From Echinostoma caproni (taxonomy: Eukaryota > Platyhelminthes > Trematoda > Plagiorchiida > Echinostomatidae): DNA of 64,000 bases. The notes under the pieces were generated by a model, which made no database searches, was not told the DNA's origin, and worked only from the letters and a program-made list of their open reading frames with translations. The stretch lies in contig UZAN01039369.1 of assembly GCA_900618425.1 (NCBI GenBank), forward strand, positions 58,392 through 122,391. Direction: 5' to 3'. Below, one piece after another: positions 38,701 through 52,700 of the stretch (within the stretch, counting starts at the first letter, position 1; each line of letters begins with the position of its first letter). A program made the translations under genes and the position numbers.

Positions 38701-41700
38701 TCAAATAATCCTCAAAATATGCAGACAATACAGATCAAGATCACTCATCGCAAAAATTTAATTTATGCGTGACATAAAAAACCAGAGGATTGACTGTGAA
38801 GAGAGCAAGCATTTTTCCCCCTCAGAAAGGTTCTTTTAAACCAAAGAAATTGATGAATATTTGTGAACAGAATCGCCAGCGTACATGTAATGAAATCATT
38901 GATTGTGGCGCAATGAAAAAAAATACGGAGTCACACTGAAATTAATTCACATCGCACCTGATCCGCCGCCCCCGGATTCTTTTCATTCTATTTCACAGAT
39001 AGTGTCCGGTTGCCCGTCTATCGCCCCCCCCCCTCTGTCATAAAGCAGTTACTTGCTTAAAGGTATACTTTTATGGTGGTGGTTTCCATTGGAAAACCGG
39101 GTGTAATACCGGTCCTAGATTGTTAAACTTACGTCATTTGTACACTACCTTCATGGGTGAGTTTCACTTGAAACACTCACTGATGGGTCACCTTGTAAAA
39201 CATAGAACTCCCGTGTCTTTTCCCAACAAACATATCTCTCCGTCCCCCTCATCATAAGTCGAAACTGCTAATCAGACATTCAGTTGATCGTTTATTCATT
39301 ATCACCAAATGAGATCTGTGACTGTCCAGAAATATTTTACTCCGGCAGATAGGCAATATAAGTATGACTGAGGAAGGTTCCAAGCCTGTGTTATATGCAA
39401 AGTGTAACGCTGGCGCAGTATAACTTCGCGAAAAGTGCAGCCCAAAATGATGATTAGATCGATCGCACGGGGGAGAGAACGAACTAGATTGGAACGCACT
39501 GAAGCATATGTGTGACCAGGTGGCTTCACTTGCACCGGTTCAGTGGAGGAGGGAGCAGAAATCGTAGCCGCATCGAACAAAGCCATTGGTTAGCCGTGCG
39601 CTTGATGAAGAAGAATGGATTAGGCAAGCAGAACAATATGTGTGCTGCCTGCTATAAGATCTGAAGGGAAAATGGCACAGGACAAATGTGCCATGCAATT
39701 CACTATAGTTGCAAACTATTCCGTAACAATAGGCATGTTAGATGTGGAAAAACTGATACGCTGAATCGAACGAGGAGGTGCTCGACTCGCGGAGGCAATG
39801 CATCGACGCTGCATTCGGCCGAGAGTGACGGATTTTCGCATGCGCTGTACGGGAGGATAGGAATGTGAATGGGTACATCTGTGTTTGAGAAACGTGTAAT
39901 GTCTCTCTGTATACTAAAGAGAGAGATACATTTTATCAGTAATTTAAAAGATCATCGAAAAAACGGTACGTTGAAGAAAAATCCAACACCAATGGGTTCT
40001 CTACTTGAGAGATATGGAAGAAATTCGAAAATCAGTGAAGAACTCTGGCTGATTGTATAAAGCATTTGACATCAAACGGTTTGATAGACTAAGGTCTAAG
40101 TGTCGTTTTTGCTACTTGTTGTTGGTGGTGGTGGTGGTGGTGATAGTGATGTTCTAACGGTTTAGATCTCTCTCTTTAACGTGTCTCGGAGCAGTGGTGA
40201 TTAGTTTTGCAGTCGTCATCTTGTCCTGTCCTTGGGTATTCGATGATCATGAAAGAACCGCAGGTGCACAGGATTATAGGGCTGAGCTGTTCTATTTTTC
40301 GTCATACAAACGTCTTAGTCAATGATGTGAGATAACTTTTCTTCATTAAGTTTCACTTCATTCTCCTCATTGTAGTAGACTAATTCAATCAAGGTGGTCA
40401 GTAGAAACAATAAGGCGCCTACACAGACAGACCATTTTGCAACATCATCACTGGTCTCATATTAACCTGTGGCACGTCACTGAGTCACCGTGAAACTGAC
40501 TCAACATTAGATCGCGCCACCTCGCAGTGTCGGGTTTGAGTAGATGATTCCGTGTGAATATGGTGACTATCGGTTTTACCGTTCGATCCATATTTTTGTA
40601 GGTGCTACAAAAAGGGCTGAATAATTCTAAAAACGTACCGTTGAGCTGTAATTGGAGAACCCGTCTCGTCCAGTCTGACTTGTACTTGTTGGTACATAGG
40701 GCACACTATCCGTACTGTTAAACCGGGGCCGATTGGTAAGCAGAGGACCGGATGAATCACAACTGGCATAGCGACGACAAGGAATAACATCCGGCGTCCA
40801 GGAGGAGAGAAATGCGTCATGCGTGTGTTCGTTGATAAAACACAGAATACTGGGCAAATCGGCCAGTTCATCAGGGAGCTATAGATCATAAACGAACAAT
40901 GGACAGAGAACATGTTTCCCAAAGCAGTTAGACATTTATCAGATCTGGAACATCGAACTACAACAAACGAAGCTGTGCTAATTACAAAGACAAAATTATA
41001 ATTGCTTGAACTGAGCTTAAAAACTTGATCGCGTAAATTTGGTAAAACCATTCTATCATAAATTAACGAGGGTTTACATGGTTGATTTCGTCGAGTACAG
41101 AGCTAATAAAGATAGGATGCACTGTACAGCTGGTTTGACTGGATTGTCTTATCAGCCACACGAGTCTATCAATCCACTATGGGGATTGAACCGGGGACCT
41201 CAAAAGGAGAATGCAAGCAAACTACTCACTTCACCACCGGACAGCTGATCAAACTGTTTTCATTCTGCCTATACATGATATAACATTCATCTTTGCGGGT
41301 TTGTTGCGAATATTACAACTTGCCCATCTGAACACTAGCCTCCAATGTTTTAACTCCGTTGGAGACACTTTCCGTACCGGGCTACTTGAAACGTCAGAGC
41401 AGTGGAGACCAATCAGGTCTAAGAAGCTGTTGGATGAGTCCTTACTTCTCAGCTCATAGTTCATTGGCTCTGCACACGACGAAATACGCTATGCAATCAA
41501 ACCAAATTCGATCGACAGNCCATGAACGCGAATTTCTTGATTACTGCACATTTTGGCCGTCAGATATCTTCACCTCCGCGGGCTGGCCTGTCATCAAAAA
41601 CGATTTCCGAGAATTCTGATGCAAGCAACAATGCAAACAACTGATCACATCACACAATTGGTTGAGGATACACAGGCTGTTAAGCAAAACGTGAGTGTGA

Positions 41701-44700
41701 GCGATTTGCGTAGGAAAGAAATTGCTTTAAACCAAGAAATGCACGAATATTTTGCGCCGAACACTTTGTGTCAACATATATGTCCTCCTGGGCTTTCGTT
41801 CTCAGCCGCATTCTGTCCATAGTTAAGCACATTGGTTATATTGTGTAAACGAAATTACCTTCAAATAGTGTTATCGTTGCATGTAGGAACGAGATTGTTT
41901 TTCCTAGTTCAGAGGATTTCCATCGTTTGTACTCCGTTTCGTTGTACACCCACTCTATGCCTCATAATGCGGATCCTAATCTGCCTCGTCTTTGCTCACA
42001 CCCGAAGATGTGTGCTGCTCTCGAAGGGATGTTGTGGGACTCGGCAGATGGTTTTGATGAGTCAACCGAGTATTCACTCTTGACTATTCAATCTTCAATC
42101 CAATCAGGTTTGAGTCAGAGTGGAACGTGCTCAACGACGTGCTGTGCCTTGAATGTCCTGATTTTCGACTCCCGTAAGTGGCAATCAGTCAAACAGATTG
42201 TCATCAAAGGCGACAGCTCAACTGTGCTATAAATTTTTGTTGAGACGGTGGAACATATGGCTTAGCTTGGAAGCATTGATGATGGACTATGCAAATCTGT
42301 GCGGATGTTCATCACTTTCTTGCCCTCACCGATCTTTTCTGCTTAATCTAATAATGGTAGTTATTTCCTTCGTCGAAAGGTCCTTTGCCAGTGAGCTCGT
42401 CATTCAAAACCATCCCCGAATAGACATATATCTACCACAATATGAAAGACAGTGTGCCAGACTACCATTTCTGATAAAACCAAACTCGTTGCAATCAAAG
42501 GAACAAGCAGAGCGAGAGAGGACCACGTTAAGTACCATTGCAGATCACTTATTTCTAACATACTACTCTATGCAGAAAAAAGGATCTATGGCACCACTTA
42601 CTGTACTATTTCCTGTGTAAGCCAATAGAAGACTGGTCAGTTTAGCAAATTCATAGCCCAAATCAATAAATTGATGACAGCCGGACATCTGGGTCGGAGC
42701 ATCCTCGTCTGTGGGCTCGGTCGAGATGGACTGAAGAAATGCACACATGCGTGGAATTTCGGCCTCCACAAACGTGTTCAGTGAACGCATGTGACGTTCC
42801 TTTTCCTCGAATGTGGCCAGATTGGCCAAATTTTGTAACACTTTAGCAACCATGGTAAGGTTGCGCGAGAGTCGACTACTCTCAGGAACTGCTGTGGCCA
42901 GGCCGAATAGAACGGGACCGTGGATAGCCGGACAGATAAATCGCAGAAAGAGACAGCTGGAAATCAGTCGTGCAGCTGTTCTTGATCCGTGACTCTGTTC
43001 CACGGAAGTGCTCAAACTGGCGAACACTTCACGTAGTTCACTGAATTTTATTGATTGGGACAACAAAAATACAATGATAGTTTTGATGAGGAAAAGATTT
43101 TGGTAGATGGACTCGTAAATACACGCATACTGAAATCAATTCCATAGAACGAAACGAGAAAGTGAAATGAATCGCTTTCTTGTCTTGCCGAGGATAATGC
43201 GGAAAAATTTGGCAAAACTGTTTGTACTCAACTGCGGTGAACTCGCGATGATAGTGATCAGCTTTATTAGGCAGTCTTCGATATTTTATGCTGTTTACAA
43301 ATAATGCGGTCGCTTTCCCCGTTTAGCATTGGTACAAATGGACATTAGTGGGAAATATATAAGTTGGTGAAATGATGAAATCTACGATGAACCGTCAATT
43401 CGGAACTTACTAGCCTGGTATAATATGACATAACGAAAATCGAAAAATCGAAAAATCGTCCTTAGCTGAATGACTGAGATTATTCCGATACAGAAACAAC
43501 ATTGATTTTCGATCGTATGACGTTTTGGTACATTGTGGCAAGACCCACGTCTGATTGAATCAGTGAAGTGAGCAAGAGAAAGTATCAACCGGTTGAACAA
43601 AGGTCACACAGCGTATAGAATACAATGCAGTCAAAGCGGGCACGTGCGCACCTGTCAGGGTTTGATATGCATATAACCGTGTTTCTTAAACGTCTATAGC
43701 ACATATTGCTTTTTATAAACGAGCACAAGTAGTTCTCCCTCTAACGAGTGATTATCTAAAATATATACTGATATTCTTTGTACAGTTTATTAAAACGACG
43801 TGACGTGAACATTACCAGAGCTATTGTATATTGAAAACATTTTCTCTCCATGTAGGTTCAACTTTTTCTTTTAGATGAGTAGGTCAGCAGCCCGAGTGGA
43901 ATTCGAACCCACGTGTGGAAGCCAAATCCGTCTGTTCACAACACGGGCAGTATCGACTGAGTTAGAACATCAATCAGAGGGTACTGGTGTCTTCACAAGG
44001 GTATCACATGAAATTTCGCTTAGTAGTCTGCTAAAAAAATGTTATACTTTTCTTCACTCTCAGGTTCCTGGTTTGCAAGTAATTTTCGACCGTCAGCTTG
44101 ACAATTATTTCCCACAAATAATGAGATATCTGAGTACGTGTACATAATATCAATTCTTATATCGTAATAAAGTATCACTGATGATTCCTCATTTATTCAT
44201 TATCCATTTCCGTTTCTTCATGTCCGTCTACCACGTTCCTCCACGATGGAAACCTTTAAGGTACCACACAGCTGTTTTACTTTGGTTGACAATTGGAACG
44301 GGAGTAAACCTATCGAATGCAAAGTGATTCGAAGGCAGTTTTACCAATGCATCGTGCTAACAAATATGACTATTCAGAATTGATTTCAGTAACTTGATTG
44401 TTGCCATGATGTACCTGTCACCGGTAACCGGAGTTGGAAAAACAGGAGACTTCCTAAGGGAATTACGTTGAATCTGGTGTAGGAGAGACCTGAGATGACA
44501 TTATGTTATTCTGGGAACAAATCGATCCATTTGGTCATTCGCCATGGCGTTTAGATCAAAAATTGAAAATACGTTGTTCTGATTTCGAAAATATGCATTA
44601 CCGAAGTTGACATTTACGACATAATTATAAGTCCAAATGCACAATCACAATTTTCATACCGGGGTAAATCAGAGACACTGGAGGAAATTTTGCTCCAAAT

Positions 44701-47700
44701 AACTTTCAAGTGTCTGATCAATGCTTCGCGGTTCTTGTCCACTTGATTAGTTACATTAGCGGGATTGATCGTTCCATTGGATTCTGTACTTGTTATACGC
44801 GAAGGATCTATTTCGAAGTCTTCGGAGGTAGCCAATAACTGATCAATTGATGATTTAAGGATGTGCTGTAAATACTGAAAAAAAAACATTGATCAAAATT
44901 AATATATTGCAATGTATTAGCATCATGAAACTGATTCGGTTTCTGGTACCCTCCTAAGGGAACACCTGGAAATGGCATTTAAATCGCATTTTCATTTCAG
45001 CTACTCATAAGGTTGGCAGTAGTTGTATTATAAACACTAAAAATTGGACGCCGAAAGTGGTTTGAGTCATGTAGGACATGAAACTACAATAGTTTTCAGT
45101 GCACTCATTCATTCACAAGATCTTGGGGACACAGATGAACGATATAATTTGTTTATTATTAGTTAAATGCTTGCATAAATGGTACTGATCACTACAGATG
45201 ATTATTTTTATAAAATCATCGTAAACTGTTTAGTTGCATTATACTCGCGCATTTTAGTCAAATGTCTCAGTTGGTTTAAATACTTTATTTCTCAAAAAGT
45301 CTTAGGTTCTGTCAGTAAAAATAAATTAAATGATGAATTCGGTGCGTGAATGAAGTGTGAGCTGACAACCTGGGAATTTGTAGGCTATTACATATCAAAT
45401 CCACATTTACGGTGTGGATTTAGTTCCAAATTGGGGTGGTTCCCCGAATTGCTTTGAATTGCTTCTGTTGACTGTTTAAAAATATTTGGCATACGACCAC
45501 CGAGAACCTGTATTGTTTTTTCCTCGAACATATACTTGTAATTTGATCACTTCGAAGCAGTTTCGCTTGCAAACAACAAATGACTCCCATGTGAGAGTAG
45601 TGGAGGATTTCGACTAATTGGTGGATTTCGTCGTGCACAAAGCACATGAAGATTGAGTTGCAAATCTAGGAAGGGCCGTTTGAACTTGACTGGATTTCAT
45701 CAGCAGTGCGAAGCTATCGACCCAACTGAGGAACGAACGCGGGACTTTACAGGTAGACCGCAAGCATACTATCCCCTCGACCACGGGTAGCTGATCACTC
45801 CGAAGTGTGATACCCGCATTAACCCATAAAATGGGTTGTGATATACCGTGGCTAAGCAAAGTGAAATATCGTCTGATCAGTTCACCAGTGGTAAAGGCAT
45901 ATTGGGAAAAATTCAATAATAAACAATAATCACTGAATATAAGCATAAAGAACCGGAAAATAAGTTAATAGGACAACGAATGTGAAAAGATATGTTACTT
46001 TGAAGTACAATTTGCCTTTTCAACTCACAGGTTGCTGAAATCAAGAGCAGAATGCGCATTTTCGACTGCAACGTTATTAACCGCTCCTTATTTACCCATC
46101 TGACAAGTCTTCGTGAGACAGTTCACACCGTACACGGATCTGGATGGCATCACAATTGGTCTAACGCGCCTGATGTCTCGATAAGTTTTGTCCAGAGGAG
46201 CTTGATGAGAGGAGAACAAGCTCACTCTCGGCAATACGTACATTGCTGCTGGCAATCCGTAGCGTTGTTTTGATACTACGTAGTCTGTAAATATATAGAC
46301 TAATAAGTTAAATACTTTTATCACGCTGGATCAAACCATTGGGAATTCTATCACTTTGCTCTTACTGATCCGCACGATGTTCTCCGTGGCGGGTTTCACT
46401 GACCGACTGAACTGGTGTTTTAATCTCTGCCGCTCAGTCAGGCGACCGACTACGCAATCCGATCGGCGCTCAGTTCAGATTTCCCCCCCCCCCCCCCNCC
46501 CCCGGTTTAAGAGGTAGCAGTCGGTGCTCGCGTGTTTCCTCTATTTCCGCTTGATATTAGGTGAAGATTATTTAGGAATCGCCAGGTTGGCGATAATGGA
46601 CCGAGAAGAAAAAGAAACTGTAAGCATCGAGTGAGGAAATGGTGACAAAAATACAATTGCGAACGTGCCTGCTGTTGTAAGGCACCTTCTAAATTGTTGT
46701 TAATCGTATTACGCGCGTGCACCTTGTGTACCAAAAAATTAAATACTCTTCTGTATCATGTAGTTTGATGTAGGCTGTGTATTCTCATTTGTACTGCGAA
46801 ACCGGTCACACCGCAGTGGATATCCATTAACTCTTGTGATAGAGCTATCTAGTTAGCTCCTTTTCGTTTTCAGCAATGGCAGTGACAAATATGTTGATAG
46901 GCTTCTTATAGAAACCCACTTATTTGTTTATTTGTGGAGTCACAGAAACGTGAACGATGTCCAGCTGGTGTTGACATGTTTGGAAATTTTAGAGAAACAA
47001 CCAACTTTTATGGAATTCCAAACTTTGTTTGCTTTTCCAGCTTTCATTTTATCAGCTGGAACAATAAAAAATTGTGGTTTAATTGGCTTTGTATACATAG
47101 ACCATCGAATTGAACTAACAAAACCCTTCTACCTTAACATCAACTCCAAATGATATTTTCCACTTCTAATCAAAAAATAGATTTAACAGGTCGCACATAC
47201 GTTCTCCAATTTTTTTCATTCCTTGTTGCTGATTACCTGTTCTCGGCGGTCTGGTGAAGTATACACTTATGCAAATAACCATTGGCAACTTTTGATTTGA
47301 GCATTCAGCTCCGTTTGATGCTCGGTTCCGTGAGTTAGATTACCCGGAGCTGAGTCACTGAAATTTCGTCTATTCACATGTCCTATGATAAACGACGGGG
47401 AACAGTTAGCTCTCCGCATACGACCACAGATAAGAGTCTGTGTCATCCATATCTCTCTTTTTACATCAGAAAGATCGATCATTCCATGATATTTACCACA
47501 GCACAGACAACCAAACTGGAACGCCTCAATCAACCAGAATTGTCTTTGACAAACGGCCAGCTGGATAACTTATCGATCGGACAACCCAACGTGAAGATTG
47601 CTCACTGTCGTTAATCATCCTTTCCGTGTCACACTCAGTTAAGGTGACTCATAGGCCCAAATTTGACAATGTTAAGCGTGCAGAGATAAGTCTGGGAGTT

Positions 47701-49680
47701 GGTGAAGCGTGTGTGTGTGCACAGGTGAGCTGGGTCACACCATTCGGAGAATGGTAACTTGTCTCCGTAAAAGTGTACAGCATCGGAACCGCAGTTAGTA
47801 AAAAGCTAATGATAACAAAAGATTTTGCCTTAGCACTTTAAGTGAAGGTGTTTTAGTCTGAACGACGTTTGCAAGCTGGAGAGTACCGTTCGTTTCTTAA
47901 CGGGGTGTGAGAGATTTTCGTTTTCTTTTAATTTTTACTTTCTTTTTATTGAGTACAGAAAGATACAATTTTCAGGAAGGGGTAAGCGACCAATCAAGGG
48001 GCTGCTTTTCAAAACACAATAGGGAAAGTTACACGGTGGTGATGGAATTCGAACACTCATTCCTGGGGTGATAATTTGGTGGCGTTACGTTCGGGCCACC
48101 ACCACCCGGTCACTCACCGTTATGTCTCATATTATTCGCTCATGCTTTTGACACAGGATGAATATGAATCGTATGAATAATTTCTTATTCAAAGTGAATA
48201 GAAATTATGAACAACAGAGTTATTTTCAATTGACGAATTGATCTTTCAGTAGACATTCCATTGCTTTAGGGCTCAAAATTTACTTAGATTGAAACAATTT
48301 CAAAACAACACTTTCAAAAGTAAGACGTTTTTGGTTCAGACAAAGCTGTCTCAGAACAGTTTTACTCGCCAATTTATCTCCGGCTCCACACAGATGTGCG
48401 CAATTAACGGAGCCCCGAACGGGTCAGTAATAATACATCACGCCAAAATCTACGGATTGATTGTTCCCTTGCGATGCAACTCGAGTCTAACTTTTTTGAA
48501 TGCAAGTTCCATGCACATCTGAATCCATAGTGGTGAGGAGGTAAGATGGGGGGAGGGATTAGGGAGTTTATTCAGCAAGGGGGAAAACCGGTTTCAGAAG
48601 CTCGAATTCTTCAGCCAAAGATGAACAAACGCTTACTTATTGTGGTCAGATTACCAAGATGTATAGCTTTATTTTATTGCATCTGGTTGAAACCAGATCA
48701 GCTTGCAACTAACAAAAACCGATGATTCATCACGCAAATAACTGGAGACTCGTCAATGAAACAAATTTGTTTTCCACCGAATGGATGACCACACGGGAAC
48801 ATTTGTAATTGGAATTCTTGGGAGGCAAATGTAGCAGTTCATTGCTGTTTTCGTTGCTTGTCGAATCATCTATTGCGACCATGCTAGGTGCTTTCTCAAA
48901 ATCGACGTAACCTAAACCGATATATATATATATATATAAACTTGTGATGCCAGATTAGAAACAATCGGATGAACATCCTTTACTTTGACGAGTCACTCGA
49001 GTGTGTACGACAGCCTTTCCTTATGAAGGGATACATTGTTTGCGATAACCTAACAACGCGAATAGCGAGGGGAACAAACCCAGGTTGCACAAGTGGAATC
49101 CGGGTTCATCGCACTGCATTCCATCCGGTGCATCATACGGATAATACTGTATCCTATGGATAATTAAATTACGTGATCCAAATGAACGTGTATGGCAATC
49201 CTACAAATGAACGATTATGCAAATTAACAGTTTTCAGTTAGATCCAGGAAGTTGGCCGAACACTCACAAGTACACGTGAAGAGAATGGTTCATCTACCCA
49301 GATGTGTTAACAGTTGTTTAATTCGAGACATACACACACATACATACATACATACATACATACATACATACATACATACATACATACATACATACATACA
49401 GATACATACATACATACATACATACATACATACATACATACATACATACATACATACATACACATACATACATACATACATACATACATACATACATACA
49501 TACATACATACATACATACAAACAGGCAGACAGACAGACAGACGGACAGAAAAACTCATTAAGTAAAGCTTTGCTACCACGAATTACGTCTGCACGGTCC
49601 GAGATCATGTCCAGAAGTGATTTGAAATAATAAAGGAACGTGCCTCTCAGTCTAATCTCTACAGTGCTTTGAAGGTGCAT

Positions 49681-49712
<32 letters not shown>

Positions 49713-52700
49713 TAGTCGTCGGCTACGTTATGGGTTTGTTTGACAGTTTACTCACATTTACCTAGTGCAGTCAACCTTATTACGGTCATCAATTTACGCT
49801 CACCGGGTGCCACGCAGGGTTCATCTAGTGTGCGGAAGGGGTTACAGTTCACCAATGGAAACCCGGTTTTTGTCCACACAGGCAGTACTGTTCACTTTCA
49901 TGACCGTTCACTTGGAGGATTGCCTAACTTGCTAATTTGAATCATGTAATTGGAATATTATTCCATTATTCACGTAATACAGCATTGCCCGTACGATGCA
50001 CCTGAGGCAATGCAGCGCCATTAACTCGGATTTCAGTTGTACCACTTCAATTGGCTCTTTTCTTTATTCAAGGTCATTTCGGTGGAAGTTTCCTTAAATT
50101 ACCCATTGCAAGGAAAATGCTGAGGAATCATCTATTTGTCAGTTTTTATTCTCTCGCGTATGTAATGCCTGTTGTGCATACAAATACGATCTTTGTCGCG
50201 TGCGTGTTTCATCGTGTTGGGCCGTGGTCCATCGGTTACGACACTCATCGTGAGACCAGGGGCATCACGCGGTCGTAGCAACCATTCTTATATGATAGGA
50301 TTCAAGTGTATGCCGTAGTTGCATGCACTAATGTTGTCATGCCAACATCTGGGTGTGGCTTCGGGGAGTGATAGCCTTTGGAATCGAATGCACCCTAGTC
50401 TCACAATTAGTGGACTATGAAAACGAAGGAGTTTAACCTAAACCTCGAGCAGGGTAAATGATTGGACTGGGGTGATACATGTTTTTGTCATCGAAAACAG
50501 TCTTGACATTGGTTTTATAATTCAAGTTAGTGATGCGTGGTAAACAATGAGTGTTATGTTTAATAATACCTAGAAACAATTTACATGTTAAAAAATTGTA
50601 GAATATAAATCACACATCGGTTATGACGATGACGTAGCACTGTTTTGAGTCAATCGACAAGTAACAGGTTATTAGAGAGTGTAACCAAGACATTGATGTG
50701 TTATTAACACACCCCCAAATGGGCTAAATATTGTATACCAATCACAAGATCCAAAAGCATGACTGTGAGTATTTGAATGTAACAAGCGAAGGATTAACTG
50801 TTTTGACAGTTTCATTAAAGCGGAGAAAGTATGGCATAGACGAATTGAGTTCTTCATAGTAAAACCAACGCAACAAAGCCTGTCTCCTCGTAAACCAATC
50901 GGGCCTGACGTCATTTCCAAAGATTAGGTTCGATTATAACATGGACCGTTTGTGAGTTAGAGTACCATGAGCCACGACGAGACCCACTAGATAATCGAAT
51001 GAAATCCTTTACTACGCTTGTGTAACAAGTGGCGAGATTTCGAATGCTTCCATCCAAGTCATAATCTTGGAGACTGGTGCAGAAATGATCAAGGTGTATT
51101 GTCCCACACAATACTGCAAAGATGGATTGTGCTTTATCCTGTACAAGCAAAATGAAAAACGGCCAAGTGAGTAGTACGCTTGCGGTCTATCTGTGACATT
51201 CCGCGTTCGTTCCTCTGTTGGATCGATGGACTCGCACGGCTGATGAAACCCAGTCAGGCTGAAACGGCTCTATAGAGCTTCCTAGATTGATAAATCAATC
51301 TCCATTTGCTCTGCACACGACGAAATCCTCTATATAATCTAGTTAAATGCTCCATTACTCTCATGCAAGAGATATTCTTTGTTTGCAGAGGGAAATAATG
51401 TGAAAGAACTCTTTTCCAAATTCACGCCCGAAGACACCCCAATGCAGAATCTTGGTGATCGTATGCAAAATAGCTATCAACAATCAACAGAAGTGATTCA
51501 ACACCAGGCACGATTTCACTTGGGGATACACCTCAATTGAGAATAAAATTGTTTTTGTCCACAGCGTGAATATCTGTAGTTTTCGTACGGACTTGTTAGG
51601 TAATAGCTTACGGATGATTACCTGACAGTTTGGAGTGACATACTCCAGGTTGAAGAGAACTTTCGGATGAACTTATGTTACATAATCCACGATTGTTTAC
51701 CGAACCAAAATTCATTAATTTAAAGAAATGACTGGTACAATCAACACTAAATCATTTGGAGTGCATTCCGTCAACATCGTTATCATCAACTGTGATGTTT
51801 TCACTGCACCACCATAACCCGATACATTTTTTCACTGTTTTTCAACTGGATAGTGGTCAGAGCACAAACACACACTCATTACACACAGCCGATTATTGAT
51901 TGACTTGGGGCGAGCAAGCCAAAATGAGAGTTCAGAGTCACCGAGAGAGACACTACCACACATGAACTGTTTCTTTGTCACGTGGTATATGTGAACAGCT
52001 GACATTGGTGGCGGTATGTCGTATAGAAAATCATCATCTGCTGAATCTGGTAAACAAATATATATGAATTTGATATTACTTCGTTTGTTCAAAATTGTAA
52101 AAAAGGTGTTTTTTTCAAAAAGTAGAGACAAGCATGAAATAACCAAGAAGAACGAGAAGTTAATGCAACGTATTTGCGCAATATATGCAGGGTATTTTCG
52201 GTCATTCGATTACCCTCGGACAACATTTCCCCAAATATGCAATTTATCAAAAGCTTGCTGTATTCATGGATAGATTTATGCGCGCCCCTCAGCGCATTTA
52301 TTTTCCACAATTGTATGTACTCACTTTGTTTCGTGTGTGTAAGTGTGTGTGAGTGCGTGCGCGCAAATATGTCTACTGAATGGAAAGAACCCTGGTAAAG
52401 CCAAGTCCCTCTCCGCTAGCACACGGTAGAACCCCGAGCAAACGCTGGTACAAGTATCCTGCTGATAGTTTTAACCTTTTTCTTCAGACACGGAACAGAG
52501 TGCGTTTAGTTTCGCCTAAACTACAGTGGAATGATCGGTCTGTTGGTCCTAAATTAGCGAATAGAGTGAACGATTCTTTGCGTGTTCCGTACAACCTGGT
52601 GTTTTCAAATGCACGCAAATGATTACACTAACGCATACATATTTTACACATGGGTTCTAAATTTGTGGAATAAAAATTGTATTTTTCTTTTATTTGAGCA

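Larger units (their letters stand above)
32522..40638 (-). other. intron with Penelope relic and SINE
   Basis: An 8.1-kb phase-0 intron. It contains a plus-strand GIY-YIG relic (33020-33262), a CA repeat (34432-34451), a tRNA-like SINE (37833-37990), a C tract (39023-39033) and a GGT repeat (40120-40142). A 94-codon minus-strand frame at 39586-39302 was considered as an extra exon and left out. Confidence 0.55.
40879..42601 (-). other. intron with SINE copies
   Basis: A 1.7-kb phase-0 intron holding a minus-oriented SINE at 41081-41254 and the tail of another, in plus orientation, at about 41350-41490. A single ambiguous base lies at 41519. Open frames on the plus strand here show no recognisable domain. 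Confidence 0.6.

Noticed and set aside
39302..39586. 94-codon minus-strand frame with a coding-like first half, between RasGAP exons d and e
   Set aside because: The exon at 40639 ends in phase 0 and the next at 32521 starts in phase 0, so no extra exon is needed. No acceptor gives a usable phase-0 start, and the second half is not coding-like.
40605..41051. 148-codon minus-strand frame overlapping exon d
   Set aside because: It is in a different phase from the frame that continues the RasGAP protein; only the latter begins at the acceptor and keeps phase with its neighbours.
49252..49680. Five frames of 68-120 codons encoding repeats such as HTYI or MYVC
   Set aside because: Products of the TACA microsatellite read in different phases.
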